Assembly: GCA_900473685.1 (NCBI GenBank)
Contig: UCNE01000014.1
Location: forward strand, 186,001-250,000
Direction: 5' to 3'
Source: Hyphomicrobiales bacterium
GTDB taxonomy: Bacteria > Pseudomonadota > Alphaproteobacteria > Rhizobiales > Rhizobiaceae
Length of the DNA stretch: 64,000 nucleotides
Shown: positions 52,844 to 61,674 of the stretch, piece by piece
How positions within the stretch are numbered: position 1 is the first letter of the stretch
How the letters are laid out: each line of letters starts with the position of its first letter
Translations under genes and position numbers: made by a program
The notes under the pieces: model-generated
Seen by the model: the letters and a program-made list of their open reading frames with translations, nothing else
The model's database searches: none
Told to the model about the DNA's origin: nothing

Positions 52844-52863
52844 TTGCACAATCGATGGTGCAA
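52844..52863. promoter_or_regulatory. LacI-family operator candidate
   Basis: TTGCACAATCGATGGTGCAA is a 20-nt palindrome with one mismatched pair, centred on CG as in many LacI-family operators. A second copy of the GCACAATCGAT half lies 22 nt upstream (52824-52834). Both sit between the binding-protein operon (start 52688) and the LacI-type gene (start 52932), in a position to control both directions. Confidence 0.75.
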
Positions 52864-52931
52864 ATAATATGTTTTGGATTTAAACTTTCGTCAAGAGGAA
52901 ATTGGCACTAAGCAAATGAAGGGAGGAATCG

Positions 52932-53996
52932 ATGAAACCGCAGGGAAAAAAGAAGGCGACGATCTACGATCTCTCGGTCCTGTCCGGCTGTTCGGCATCC
53001 ACCGTCAGCGCCGTGTTGAATGGCACCTGGCGCAAGCGCCGGATCAAGGAAAGCACCGCTGAACTGATCCAGGGATTGGCCGAGCAGCACCAATACACCG
53101 CCAACCTCCAGGCACGTGGCCTGCGCAATTCCCGCTCCGGCCTTGTCGGCTTGCTTCTGCCCGTTCACGACAACCGCTATTTCTCCTCCATGGCCCAGAC
53201 GTTTGAGGCGCAGGTGCGCAGCCACGGCAAATGCCCGGTCGTCGTCAGCGCGTCACGCGATCCGCAGGAGGAATTGGCGACCGTCGAAACGCTGATTTCC
53301 TATTCGATCGACGAGCTGTTCATCGCCGGCGCCACTGATCCCGACAGTGTTCACTGTCTCTGCGAAGCCGCAGGCATCCGCCACATCAATATCGATCTTC
53401 CCGGCACCAAGGCACCCTCGGTCATCAGCGACAATTATCAGGGCGCGCGGCTGCTGACGCAGGCGATCATCAAGCGGTTCGACGATGCCGCTGCTCCTTT
53501 GAAACCGGAGGAGCTTTTCCTGTTCGGCGGCCGCAACGACCATGCCAGCCGCGAGCGCATCAAGGGCTTTCGCGATATCAAGACCGAACTGCTCGGGCAG
53601 GACAGCGACGCCTGCATCCAGCCGACCGGCTATTCGCCGGGCATGACGCAGAAAGCCTTCGAGGCTTTTTACGAGCGTGAGGGAAAGCTACCGCGCGGAC
53701 TGTTCATCAATTCGTCGATCAACTTCGAAGGCCTGCTCCGCTTCATGGCGCAGCATCCGCACGAGACCTTCGCCGATATCGTCGTCGGCTGCTATGACTA
53801 TGACCCCTTCGGCTCCTTCCTGCCCTTCCCGGTGATCATGATCCGGCAGGATAGCGAAAGCATGCTGGCCAAAGCCTTCGAACTGATCGAAGAAGCCCGC
53901 CCGGCCGTCAAGATCCACCTGATCCAGCCCGAACTGGTCCATCCGCGCACGGCGCTGAAAGGCCCGCTCGATTCCATCCGCGACATCGACGCCTGA
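52932..53996 (+). CDS. LacI-family transcriptional regulator
   Basis: Regulator of 354 residues. The N-terminal LacI helix-turn-helix is ATIYDLSVLSGCSASTVSAVLNGTWRKRRIKEST, followed by the hinge (LQARGLRNSRSGLVGLLLP) and a periplasmic-binding-protein-like sugar domain. A strong AAGGGAGGAATCG ribosome-binding site supports the ATG at 52932. It is divergent from the FucA-like sugar operon and almost certainly controls it through the palindrome at 52844-52863. Confidence 0.93.
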   Translation: MKPQGKKKATIYDLSVLSGCSASTVSAVLNGTWRKRRIKESTAELIQGLAEQHQYTANLQARGLRNSRSGLVGLLLPVHDNRYFSSMAQTFEAQVRSHGKCPVVVSASRDPQEELATVETLISYSIDELFIAGATDPDSVHCLCEAAGIRHINIDLPGTKAPSVISDNYQGARLLTQAIIKRFDDAAAPLKPEELFLFGGRNDHASRERIKGFRDIKTELLGQDSDACIQPTGYSPGMTQKAFEAFYEREGKLPRGLFINSSINFEGLLRFMAQHPHETFADIVVGCYDYDPFGSFLPFPVIMIRQDSESMLAKAFELIEEARPAVKIHLIQPELVHPRTALKGPLDSIRDIDA

Positions 53997-54056
53997 GCCG
54001 TCCCTCTTTCGAATTTGGAGCGCGGCAACGGAAAACTTGGCGTGCCGCGAAAATGC

Positions 54057-55430
54057 CTATTGCACCACGGTGTTTGCGCGCGCCATCGAAAGGGAAACCA
54101 CAAGCCCAGGATGATTATCGGCTAGCGCCAGCTCCGCGTCATGCAGATCGGCAATGGCTCGAACCAGACTGAGGCCAAGGCCGCTGCCCGGCGTCGAGCG
54201 GCTCTTGTCCAGCCTGTAAAGGCGCCTGAACACTCTTTCACGCTCGGTCTCCGGAATGCCCGGCCCCGTATCGCTAACTGTTGCGACCAGCCGGTCAGCG
54301 GCCATTAAAAGCGAGAGAGTGATCCTCGTTCCCGGCAGGCAATGATTGATGGCGTTCTCGACGAGATTGACGAACAGCTGCATCAGCAGTTCGCGATCGC
54401 CGGAGACCAGCCATCCCCCGGCCGAAGGCGCGGCAAAGCTCAGGAACTGGCCGTTGTCTTCGGCGACATCGGAGTAGATTTCCGCAATGTCAGTCATCAG
54501 GCCGAGCAGATCGACAGGGTGGAAACGGGCTTTGCGGCTACCGGCCTCGATCTGCGAGATCCGCAGCAAAGCTTCGAACGTCGCATTGATCTGGTCGCTC
54601 TCCTCAAGCGCGGCGGCGAGAAGGTCCTCGATCGGTTCCTTTCGCTCGTTCTTGCCCATGGCATCCTGGATCGTCATCTTGAGGCGGTTGAGCGGGGTTT
54701 TCAGATCATGCGCAATGTCCGCACTCACCTGTCGCATGCTTTCCACCAGACTGGACAAACGCTCCAGCGCATCGTTGATCTGGACTGCCAGCAGATCGAT
54801 ATCGTCCCTGCGGCCGCTCAGAGGGATGCGCGCCTGCATTCGGCCATTGGAAATATCCACCATGGTCTCGGCCACCCCGTCCAGCCGCCGCTGCGCCCGG
54901 TTTGCAAGAAGGGTTCCGCCCACAGCCGCGAAAACGATCGTCAGCACCGCCACCCAGGCAAAGCTGAAAAGGGCGATATCCTCGAAATCGTCGGTTTCCG
55001 ACAGACTGCGCCCGACGGTCAGGCGATTTTGTCCGACGGGACCGGAGAAGACACGAAAGACGCTATTTCCCGGCATACCGATATCGGCCGCCGTAACGCT
55101 GGCAAGGCCATCGGCAAGACGTGGCACGGTTGCGTTTCCGGCAATGCGCCGCCCGGATGGATCGACCAGAGAGAAGACCCGTTCGTCAGCCGCCGGATGC
55201 TTGCCATAGGCTTCGATCGCCGCAACGAGATCTTCCATGTCGTTGGGCGCATAGTTCGACGTGGTGACCGCATACATTTCCGTCACCGATGTATCCAGCG
55301 CGCCGGTCAGTTCGCGCTTCAGGTACTGGTAGGTGATGACGCCGGAGATCAGGAAACCGAGAATGAACAGCAGACCGAAGGCAAGAGCCAGCCGGAACGG
55401 CGTGCTGCGGTACAGCCTAGCGCGGCGCAT
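54057..55430 (-). CDS. Two-component sensor histidine kinase
   Basis: Membrane sensor kinase of 457 residues. A span at about residues 12-34, a periplasmic sensor region (about 35-155) and a second span near 165-185 precede a HAMP linker. The kinase core is complete: H-box SADIAHDLKTPLNRLKM, N-box VNLVENAINHC, G1 SDTGPGIP and G2 GSGLGLSLVRAIADLH. The ATG at 55430 overlaps the response-regulator gene by 14 nt, showing translational coupling. The signal is unknown; the QseC/PmrB-like layout would fit metal, acid or cationic-peptide sensing. Confidence 0.92.
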   Translation of the reverse strand: MRRARLYRSTPFRLALAFGLLFILGFLISGVITYQYLKRELTGALDTSVTEMYAVTTSNYAPNDMEDLVAAIEAYGKHPAADERVFSLVDPSGRRIAGNATVPRLADGLASVTAADIGMPGNSVFRVFSGPVGQNRLTVGRSLSETDDFEDIALFSFAWVAVLTIVFAAVGGTLLANRAQRRLDGVAETMVDISNGRMQARIPLSGRRDDIDLLAVQINDALERLSSLVESMRQVSADIAHDLKTPLNRLKMTIQDAMGKNERKEPIEDLLAAALEESDQINATFEALLRISQIEAGSRKARFHPVDLLGLMTDIAEIYSDVAEDNGQFLSFAAPSAGGWLVSGDRELLMQLFVNLVENAINHCLPGTRITLSLLMAADRLVATVSDTGPGIPETERERVFRRLYRLDKSRSTPGSGLGLSLVRAIADLHDAELALADNHPGLVVSLSMARANTVVQ

Positions 55431-56094
55431 GCAGGCTATAACCGATATTACGGATGGTATGGAGAAGCTGGGTCCCGAACGGTTTGTCGATCTTGGCCCG
55501 CAGGCGGCTGATATGTGTTTCGACGACACTTGTCTTCGGGTCGAAGTGAAAGTCCCAGACGCGCTCCAGCAGCATGGTGCGGGTGAGCACCCGTCCCTCG
55601 CCGCGCATCAACGTTTCCAGCAAGGTGAATTCCCGCGGCTGCAGATCGATCGCCTGATCACCCCTGCGCACCAGACGCTTGATCAGGTCGATCTCGAGAT
55701 CGGCGACGCGCAGCATCGTCGTCTGCTCCTGCGGCGGCGGCCTGCGTCCGAGCGCATTGACACGGGCAAGCAGCTCCGAAAACGCAAATGGCTTGACGAG
55801 ATAGTCGTCTCCGCCAGCCTCCAGCCCCTCGACGCGGTCATCGACACCGCCAATCGAGGTCAGGAAAAGTGCCGGCGTCTTGACCTGCGCCGCTCTGATG
55901 GCCTTGACCACCGAAAGGCCGTCAAGACCTGGGAGCATCCGGTCGATGATGACAACGTCGTAGGTTTCACGCGTCGCCTGGAAAAGCCCATCGTGCCCGT
56001 CGGCGATGGGGTCGCAAACATGTCCTGCTTCCGTCAGTCCCCTGACAATGTACGCGCTGGTTTTCCGGTCGTCCTCGATCAGCAGAATGCGCAT
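55417..56094 (-). CDS. OmpR-family response regulator
   Basis: Response regulator of 225 residues. The receiver domain has the acidic pair IEDDRK, phospho-acceptor Asp in VIIDRMLPGLDG, the Ser/Thr in LFLTSIGG and Lys in LVKPFAF. The C-terminal winged helix is LQPREFTLLETLMRGEGRVLTRTMLLERVWDFHFDPKTSVVETHISRLRAKID. The ATG at 56094 gives the standard N-terminus; the longer frame is not typical. Upstream and divergent lie a small exported protein and a repeat membrane protein that may be its targets. Confidence 0.94.
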   Translation of the reverse strand: MRILLIEDDRKTSAYIVRGLTEAGHVCDPIADGHDGLFQATRETYDVVIIDRMLPGLDGLSVVKAIRAAQVKTPALFLTSIGGVDDRVEGLEAGGDDYLVKPFAFSELLARVNALGRRPPPQEQTTMLRVADLEIDLIKRLVRRGDQAIDLQPREFTLLETLMRGEGRVLTRTMLLERVWDFHFDPKTSVVETHISRLRAKIDKPFGTQLLHTIRNIGYSLHAPR

Positions 56095-56460
56095 TGAAAT
56101 CTCGCTTGTGCCCGCCGGCATTTCATTAGCAGAAAAAGTGCTTCCGGTCTTCACGGACCAGCGTTGGCGGACACGATGAAGGCGGGATTTTACCGCAGCC
56201 TCACCCCGGCATTACCGATTTGTAAAATCTGGCCGCAAGCGCGCGATTTTCATCATCCGGGAACCGGCGCATCCTGGCAGACGGTGCGTTCAAACCTGTC
56301 CAAGGCCTGAGCGCGCAGGAAAATTTCACATCACCTTACGAAACCGTATCCCTGCGGCAAGGCGGCCGTATGAGCACGCCGGTAGAGATTGACCGTCCGT
56401 CTCGTCTCTCGACGGAACAATCTCAGGCAATCGCGTCTCACACGTTCAAGGACAGATCCC
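56095..56460. other. Non-coding divergent promoter region
   Basis: This 366-nt gap separates the two-component genes (minus) from the small exported protein (plus). I see no conserved gene and no perfect long palindrome. It should hold both promoters and any response-regulator binding sites, which cannot be defined by eye. Confidence 0.5.
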
Positions 56461-56724
56461 ATGAAAAAAGCCCTTCTTGCCACCGCCCTGATGATCGCAG
56501 CCGCCGGTGCGCCGCTCTCCGTTTCCAGCGCGCGAACCGCTACTGTTCCCTGTGAGGACATGCTGAAAGACATGCGCGCCGCCAAGGCGGCGGCATCGCT
56601 GAGCGAGGCGGACATGGCCAAGGTCAACGACCTGGAAACGAAGGCCGTTGAACGCTGCAATGCCGATGACGACGCCCGTTCCGATGGTTTCCTGACGGAC
56701 GCCATGAAAATCATGAGCAAGTAG
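56461..56724 (+). CDS. Small exported protein of unknown function
   Basis: Protein of 87 residues with a Sec signal peptide (MKKALLATALMIAAAGAPLSVSSA) and a helical, charged mature part of about 63 residues. Two cysteines (in VPCEDM and ERCNADD) could form a disulfide in the periplasm and bracket a helix rich in Ala, Lys and Asp. The ATG at 56461 follows AAGGACAGATCCC. It is 15 nt upstream of the repeat membrane protein and probably co-transcribed with it. I do not recognise the family. Confidence 0.75.
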   Translation: MKKALLATALMIAAAGAPLSVSSARTATVPCEDMLKDMRAAKAAASLSEADMAKVNDLETKAVERCNADDDARSDGFLTDAMKIMSK

Positions 56725-56739
56725 GATCGGAGCACGGTC

Positions 56740-57525
56740 ATGACCACCACCGCCTCCCCCTCGCTTCCGGGGAATCGGGTTCCCGAAGTCACCGTGGAAT
56801 TCTGGCTTATCAAGCTGATGGCTGTCACCATGGGTGAAACCGCAGCGGATTATCTGGCAGTCAACCTGGGCTTCGGCCTGACGGTCACGTCGATTGTCAT
56901 GACCTGTGTCCTCATCGCCGCGCTCTGGTTCCAGTTTGCGCATAAGCGCTACGTACCCACAGTCTATTGGACGGCCGTGGTCCTGATCAGCATTGTCGGC
57001 ACGCTGGTAACCGATAACCTCGTCGACAATTTCGGCGTCGCGCTGCAAACCACCGCAATCTGGTTCACGCTGGCCCTGGGCACAACCTTCGCCCTCTGGT
57101 ATGCGGCTGAACGAACGCTTTCCATCCATTCGATCGTCACGGTGCGCCGTGAGGCGTTCTACTGGCTGGCAATCCTGTTCACCTTCGCGCTCGGAACGGC
57201 AGCGGGCGACCTCGTCGCAGAGGTCTTTGCACTCGGCTACCTGACGACCGGCATCCTGTTCGCAGCCATCATCGCCGTCATCGCCGTGGCTTATTATGTC
57301 TTCAGAATGGACGCCGTCCTGGCATTCTGGCTGGCCTACATCTTCACCCGCCCCCTTGGTGCATCGTTCGGAGACCTGTTGTCGCAGCCGGTCGAATATG
57401 GTGGCCTCGGCTTCGGCACCATCCTCACCAGCTTCATTTTCCTCGCCGCCATCATCGCCCTGGTCTGCCATCTGATGCTCAAGCAAGATCCGGACCCGGC
57501 AGCGCTCAGGGGCGAGCGAAATTGA
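56740..57525 (+). CDS. Four-repeat integral membrane protein (COG4705-like)
   Basis: Membrane protein of 261 residues with about eight spans. Four internal repeats each contain a Gly/Thr...Asp-x-Leu/Val motif at the start of a helix: GETAADYLAV, GTLVTDNLVDNF, GTAAGDLVAEVF and GASFGDLLSQP. This matches the uncharacterised COG4705 membrane-anchored proteins common in rhizobia. The intramembrane aspartates at equivalent positions suggest a small-ion path or a binding pocket (inference). It is coupled to the small exported protein and close to a two-component system. Confidence 0.8.
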   Translation: MTTTASPSLPGNRVPEVTVEFWLIKLMAVTMGETAADYLAVNLGFGLTVTSIVMTCVLIAALWFQFAHKRYVPTVYWTAVVLISIVGTLVTDNLVDNFGVALQTTAIWFTLALGTTFALWYAAERTLSIHSIVTVRREAFYWLAILFTFALGTAAGDLVAEVFALGYLTTGILFAAIIAVIAVAYYVFRMDAVLAFWLAYIFTRPLGASFGDLLSQPVEYGGLGFGTILTSFIFLAAIIALVCHLMLKQDPDPAALRGERN

Positions 57526-57799
57526 CAACACCGGTGGGCCGACGGCTAAAGACCGCAAAACCGCATCCATCGTTGGAAGGCCTTTCCCCTGGTCAGATGG
57601 CGGGCTTTGATGCGTGTCGTTCTGTTTGATTATGGGGCTGAAACCATCGGCTCAACGGTCACAGCGCTGCAAAATTGTGGAACCGATTGACTTGCTACCG
57701 CGAAGGATTAAGCTTTCAGAGATAGCGAACACTGTGCGCACGGGAGTTGTTGCGGATGGTGCAAGTGGCTAGGCATCCTTGAGGAGGATGAGGTTTGCC

Positions 57800-58189
57800 A
57801 TGGATTATCGTGATATTCTGCTGATCAGCGCATCCATCATCGCACTTTCTTCGTTTGATGCCCGGTCCGAAGAGGGTGATGCAACGGTAGGCGCCACCAT
57901 TTTCAAGAAATGCGCGATCTGTCATATCGCTGATACCGACAAGAACAAGGTCGGCCCGTCACTGAACGGGCTGTTCGGCAGAAAGGCCGGAACACATCCG
58001 GATTTCGCCTATTCGGCTGGAATGAAGGCGGCCGGAGACGGTGGTCTCGTTTGGGACGAGACGACGTTGCGGGATTATCTGCACAATCCGAAAGTAAAGG
58101 TGAATGGCACGAAGATGTCTTTCGCCGGCCTGAAGGACGATCAGGATATAAGCAATCTCATCGCTTATCTGAAGCAATATTCCAAGTAA
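57800..58189 (+). CDS. Class I c-type cytochrome
   Basis: Periplasmic cytochrome c of about 129 residues. It has a short N-terminal signal or anchor (ILLISASIIALSS), the haem-binding CAICH motif, GPSLNGLFGRKAGTHPDFAYS, which is typical of cytochrome c2/c552, and the axial Met in NGTKMSFAGL. The start at 57800 is best spaced from GAGGATGAGG. It is 135 nt upstream of an oxidase operon on the same strand, so it is the likely electron donor to that oxidase. Confidence 0.9.
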   Translation: MDYRDILLISASIIALSSFDARSEEGDATVGATIFKKCAICHIADTDKNKVGPSLNGLFGRKAGTHPDFAYSAGMKAAGDGGLVWDETTLRDYLHNPKVKVNGTKMSFAGLKDDQDISNLIAYLKQYSK

Positions 58190-58324
58190 CTGGTTGCATG
58201 ACGGCCGTGTGGCCCATCCGTAAACTGCTTTAATTGCTGCATTTTTCGTTTTCGAGACACTAAACCGATATTCTGTCGATGCGGCTTCATGGTCACGGCC
58301 GGGTCAGCTTAGGGAGGGTCGGAA

Positions 58325-59140
58325 ATGGCTGTCGTGTTGATCCTCGCCTTGCTGGTGGTGGGCTCCGTGCTGTTCCACCTGCTAAGCCCCTGGTGGTGGA
58401 CACCGATCGCCTCAAACTGGACCTATATCGACAACACACTCATCGTCACCTTCTGGATCACCGGTGTCGTCTTCGTCGCGGTGGTGTCCTTCGTGGCCTA
58501 TTGCGTCTGGCGCTTCCGGCACAGGCCGGGCAACCGGGCGGCCTATGAGCCGGAAAACCGGAAGCTGGAATTGCTGCTGGCATCGGGAACCGCCGTCGGT
58601 GTCGCCGCCATGCTTGTGCCCGGGCTTTTCGTCTGGAACCAGTTCATCACCGTGCCCACCGATGCCGCACCGGTCGAGGTTGTCAGCCAGCAGTGGTTAT
58701 GGAGTTTTCGGCTGCCGGGCGCAGACGGAAAGCTCGGCCGTTCGGAGACGCGTGACATCACCCCGGAAAACCCGCTTGGCGTGAACAAGAACGATGCGGC
58801 CGGTCTTGACGACGTCATCATCGAGGGTGGCGAGTTGCATTTGCCGGTCGGCAAACCGGTCCACATCCTGTTGCGCTCCATCGACGTCCTGCACGATTTC
58901 TATGTACCGGAATTCCGCGCCAAGATGGACATGATCCCCGGCATGATAACCTATTTCTGGTTCACGCCGACACGCACGGGCACCTTCGATATTCTCTGCG
59001 CCGAACTTTGCGGCGTCGGCCATCCGCAAATGCGCGGGACTGTCGTGGTCGAGGAAGCGGAGGCTTATCAGGCATGGCTGGCACAGCAACAGACGTTCAC
59101 CCAACTCCTGGCTTCGGCAGAGCTGCAGCCAGCAAACTGA
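58325..59140 (+). CDS. coxM: Cytochrome c oxidase subunit II, alternative CoxM-type
   Basis: Oxidase subunit II of 271 residues. The CuA site is intact as CAELCGVGHPQM, with the additional His in VLHDFYVPEFRAKMDMIPG. There are three hydrophobic N-terminal spans (about residues 3-22, 38-62 and 82-102) rather than the usual signal plus two, and the usual Trp/aromatic electron-entry stretch is present as QQWLWSF. It receives electrons from cytochrome c. The gene starts the coxMNOP-like operon 58325-62756; the symbol is assigned by operon resemblance to Bradyrhizobium. Confidence 0.9.
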   Translation: MAVVLILALLVVGSVLFHLLSPWWWTPIASNWTYIDNTLIVTFWITGVVFVAVVSFVAYCVWRFRHRPGNRAAYEPENRKLELLLASGTAVGVAAMLVPGLFVWNQFITVPTDAAPVEVVSQQWLWSFRLPGADGKLGRSETRDITPENPLGVNKNDAAGLDDVIIEGGELHLPVGKPVHILLRSIDVLHDFYVPEFRAKMDMIPGMITYFWFTPTRTGTFDILCAELCGVGHPQMRGTVVVEEAEAYQAWLAQQQTFTQLLASAELQPAN

Positions 59141-59180
59141 ACACGGCAGGAAGGCATCGGAGCGAAAGGAAGCAAAGATC

Positions 59181-60959
59181 ATGGTCGAGATCCCAGCCGG
59201 TGGCGCAGACGCCGTCCCGGCCGCCGAAGTCGAGGACATGGAGCTTTACCATCCGAAAAGCTGGTGGACGAAGTATGTCTTCAGCCAGGATGCCAAGATC
59301 ATCGCCGTGCAATACTCGATCACGGCCATCTCGATCGGTCTTGTGGCACTTGTGCTTTCCTGGCTGATGCGCCTGCAGCTGGCCTTTCCCGGATACTTTG
59401 CCTTCATCGACGCCGATCACTATTACCAGTTCATCACCATGCACGGCATGATCATGGTGGTCTATCTGCTGACCGCGCTGTTTCTCGGCGGTTTCGGCAA
59501 CTACCTCATCCCCCTGATGGTCGGCGCGCGCGACATGGTATTCCCCTATGCGAACATGCTAAGCTACTGGATATATCTGCTCGCAGTCCTGATCCTGGTT
59601 GCGGGTTTTTTCGCCCCAGGCGGGCCGACTGGCGCCGGATGGACGCTTTATCCGCCGCAATCCGTATTATCGGGCACGCCCGGCGGCCAGGACTGGGGCA
59701 TCCTCCTGATGCTGTCCTCACTGATCGTCTTCGTCATCGGCTTTACCATGGGTGGGCTGAACTATGTCGTCACCGTTCTGCAAGGCCGTGCGCGCGGCAT
59801 GACGCTGATGCGCATGCCCTTGACCGTCTGGGGCATCTTTACCGCAACGGTGATGGCGCTTCTGGCCTTCCCGGCCCTGTTTGTCGCTTGCGTCATGATG
59901 CTGTTCGACCGCCTGCTCGGCACCAGCTTCTTCATGCCCGCCATCGTCGAAATGGGGACGCAGTTGCAGCATGCCGGCGGCAGCCCGATCCTGTTCCAGC
60001 ACCTGTTCTGGTTCTTCGGTCATCCGGAGGTCTATATCGTGGCGCTGCCTGCCTTCGGGATCGTCTCGGACCTCATCAGCACGCATGCGCGCAAGAACAT
60101 CTTCGGTTATCGGATGATGGTCTGGGCGATCGTCATCATCGCAGCCTTGAGCTTCGTCGTCTGGGCGCACCACATGTATGTCAGCGGCATGAACCCCGCC
60201 TTCGGTTTCTTCTTCGCCACCACGACGCTGATCATCGCCGTCCCGACCGCGATCAAGGTTTACAACTGGGTACTGACGTTGTGGCGCGGCGATATTCACC
60301 TGACGCTGCCCATGCTCTTTGCGCTGGCCTTCATCGTCACCTTCGTCAATGGCGGACTGACCGGCCTGTTTCTCGGCAATGTCGTCGTCGATGTTCCGCT
60401 GTCCGACACGATGTTCGTCGTCGCCCATTTTCACATGGTGATGGGCGTGGCGCCGATCCTCGTCATCTTCGGCGCGATCCATCACTGGTACCCGAAGGTG
60501 ACCGGGCGCATGCTGAACGGCGTGCTCGGTCATATCCACTACTGGATCACCTTTCTCGGCGCCTATGCGATCTTCTTTCCGATGCATTATCTCGGCCTGC
60601 TCGGCGTGCCGCGCCGCTACTACGAGATCGGCGAGACCAGCTTCGTTCCGCCTTCGGCCCACACACTGAACATCTTCATCACCATCATGGCCCTCATCGT
60701 TGGAGCAGCACAGGTGGTCTTCCTGTTCAACCTGATCTGGAGCCTTTTCCGGGGCAAGGAAGCAAGCGGTAATCCGTGGCGCGCCACGACACTCGAATGG
60801 CAGACGCCGCAAACGCCGCCCGCCCATGGCAACTGGGGCAAGGACCTGCCGGTCGTTTACCGCTGGGCCTATGACTACAGCGTGCCGGGAGCGCCCGAGG
60901 ATTTCATTCCGCAGACGCAACCTGCAACCGCCGGCCTGACGCGGGAGGTCATGAGATGA
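59181..60959 (+). CDS. coxN: Cytochrome c oxidase subunit I, alternative CoxN-type
   Basis: Haem-copper oxidase catalytic subunit of 592 residues with twelve predicted spans. The low-spin haem ligand His in FITMHGMIMV, the CuB ligands in GHPEVYIVALP (with the cross-linked Tyr) and WAHHMY, and the haem ligands in VVAHFHMVMG are all present. The Glu of GHPEVY places it with A-family enzymes. It reduces O2 to water and pumps protons. Its stop overlaps the first subunit III gene by four bases. Confidence 0.95.
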   Translation: MVEIPAGGADAVPAAEVEDMELYHPKSWWTKYVFSQDAKIIAVQYSITAISIGLVALVLSWLMRLQLAFPGYFAFIDADHYYQFITMHGMIMVVYLLTALFLGGFGNYLIPLMVGARDMVFPYANMLSYWIYLLAVLILVAGFFAPGGPTGAGWTLYPPQSVLSGTPGGQDWGILLMLSSLIVFVIGFTMGGLNYVVTVLQGRARGMTLMRMPLTVWGIFTATVMALLAFPALFVACVMMLFDRLLGTSFFMPAIVEMGTQLQHAGGSPILFQHLFWFFGHPEVYIVALPAFGIVSDLISTHARKNIFGYRMMVWAIVIIAALSFVVWAHHMYVSGMNPAFGFFFATTTLIIAVPTAIKVYNWVLTLWRGDIHLTLPMLFALAFIVTFVNGGLTGLFLGNVVVDVPLSDTMFVVAHFHMVMGVAPILVIFGAIHHWYPKVTGRMLNGVLGHIHYWITFLGAYAIFFPMHYLGLLGVPRRYYEIGETSFVPPSAHTLNIFITIMALIVGAAQVVFLFNLIWSLFRGKEASGNPWRATTLEWQTPQTPPAHGNWGKDLPVVYRWAYDYSVPGAPEDFIPQTQPATAGLTREVMR

Positions 60960-61663
60960 ACGTCACGCTGCTCTTCCTTGCCGTCATCGGCGCCATCATC
61001 GCCTGGTGGATGGCGGGACAACGGCTGACGTCAAAACCCTGGCTCGAAGCGAGCCCGGTGCAAACGGCAACCAGCCTGAACGATCCGGCTGCTCCGGCAA
61101 TAAAAGTCGGCCTCTATGTCTTCCTCGGCGTCGTCGGTGCCCTCTTCAGCCTTTTTATCAGCGCCTATTTCATGCGCATGGCCTCGTCCGACTGGTGGGG
61201 AATGCCGGTGCCCAGGCTGCTCTGGGTGAACACCGCTTTGCTCGCCGCCAGCAGCGCCGCGCTGCAATGGGCAAAAAACGAGGCCCGCCACGGCCGCATG
61301 GAGAAACTCAGGCCTGCGCTTGCCACCGGCCTCCTCCTTGCCGCCCTCTTTCTCGCAGGGCAGATCGAAGCCTGGCGGGAACTGACCGCGGCCGGCTATG
61401 TGCTGGCCGACAATCCCGCCAACAGTTTCTTCTACCTGCTGACGGGCCTGCACGGCCTGCATATTCTCGGCGGCCTTGCCGTGACCGGCCGCACCACCGT
61501 CAGGGCATTCGCAGCCAATGTTCCGCCTACCCGACTACGCCTCAGCGTCGATCTTTGCGCCACCTATTCGCATTTCATGCTCGCCGTCTGGCTCATCCTC
61601 TTCGCGCTCTTTGCCGGCTGGGCGAACGATTTCGTCGATCTCTGCCGCCAACTGCTCAACTAG
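60956..61663 (+). CDS. coxO: Cytochrome c oxidase subunit III-like protein (first)
   Basis: Membrane protein of 235 residues with about seven spans in the subunit III family. KVGLYVFLGVVGALFSLFISAYFMRM and FFYLLTGLHGLHILGGL correspond to the conserved helices; the Glu of GQIEAWRELTAAG is the family acidic residue. It is one of two subunit III-type genes in tandem, the arrangement described for coxO and coxP in Bradyrhizobium. It starts inside the end of subunit I. Confidence 0.85.
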   Translation: MNVTLLFLAVIGAIIAWWMAGQRLTSKPWLEASPVQTATSLNDPAAPAIKVGLYVFLGVVGALFSLFISAYFMRMASSDWWGMPVPRLLWVNTALLAASSAALQWAKNEARHGRMEKLRPALATGLLLAALFLAGQIEAWRELTAAGYVLADNPANSFFYLLTGLHGLHILGGLAVTGRTTVRAFAANVPPTRLRLSVDLCATYSHFMLAVWLILFALFAGWANDFVDLCRQLLN

Positions 61664-61674
61664 GGGATTTTCGG

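Noticed and set aside
59718-60920. A 400-codon minus-strand frame inside subunit I of the oxidase.
   Set aside because: Complete overlap with a catalytic subunit that keeps all haem and copper ligands; the antisense product is Asp/His/Glu-rich low complexity.
61006-61674. A long upstream extension of the second subunit III gene.
   Set aside because: The extension overlaps the first subunit III gene in another frame, has Pro/Arg-rich non-membrane composition, and a good ribosome-binding site precedes the ATG at 61675.
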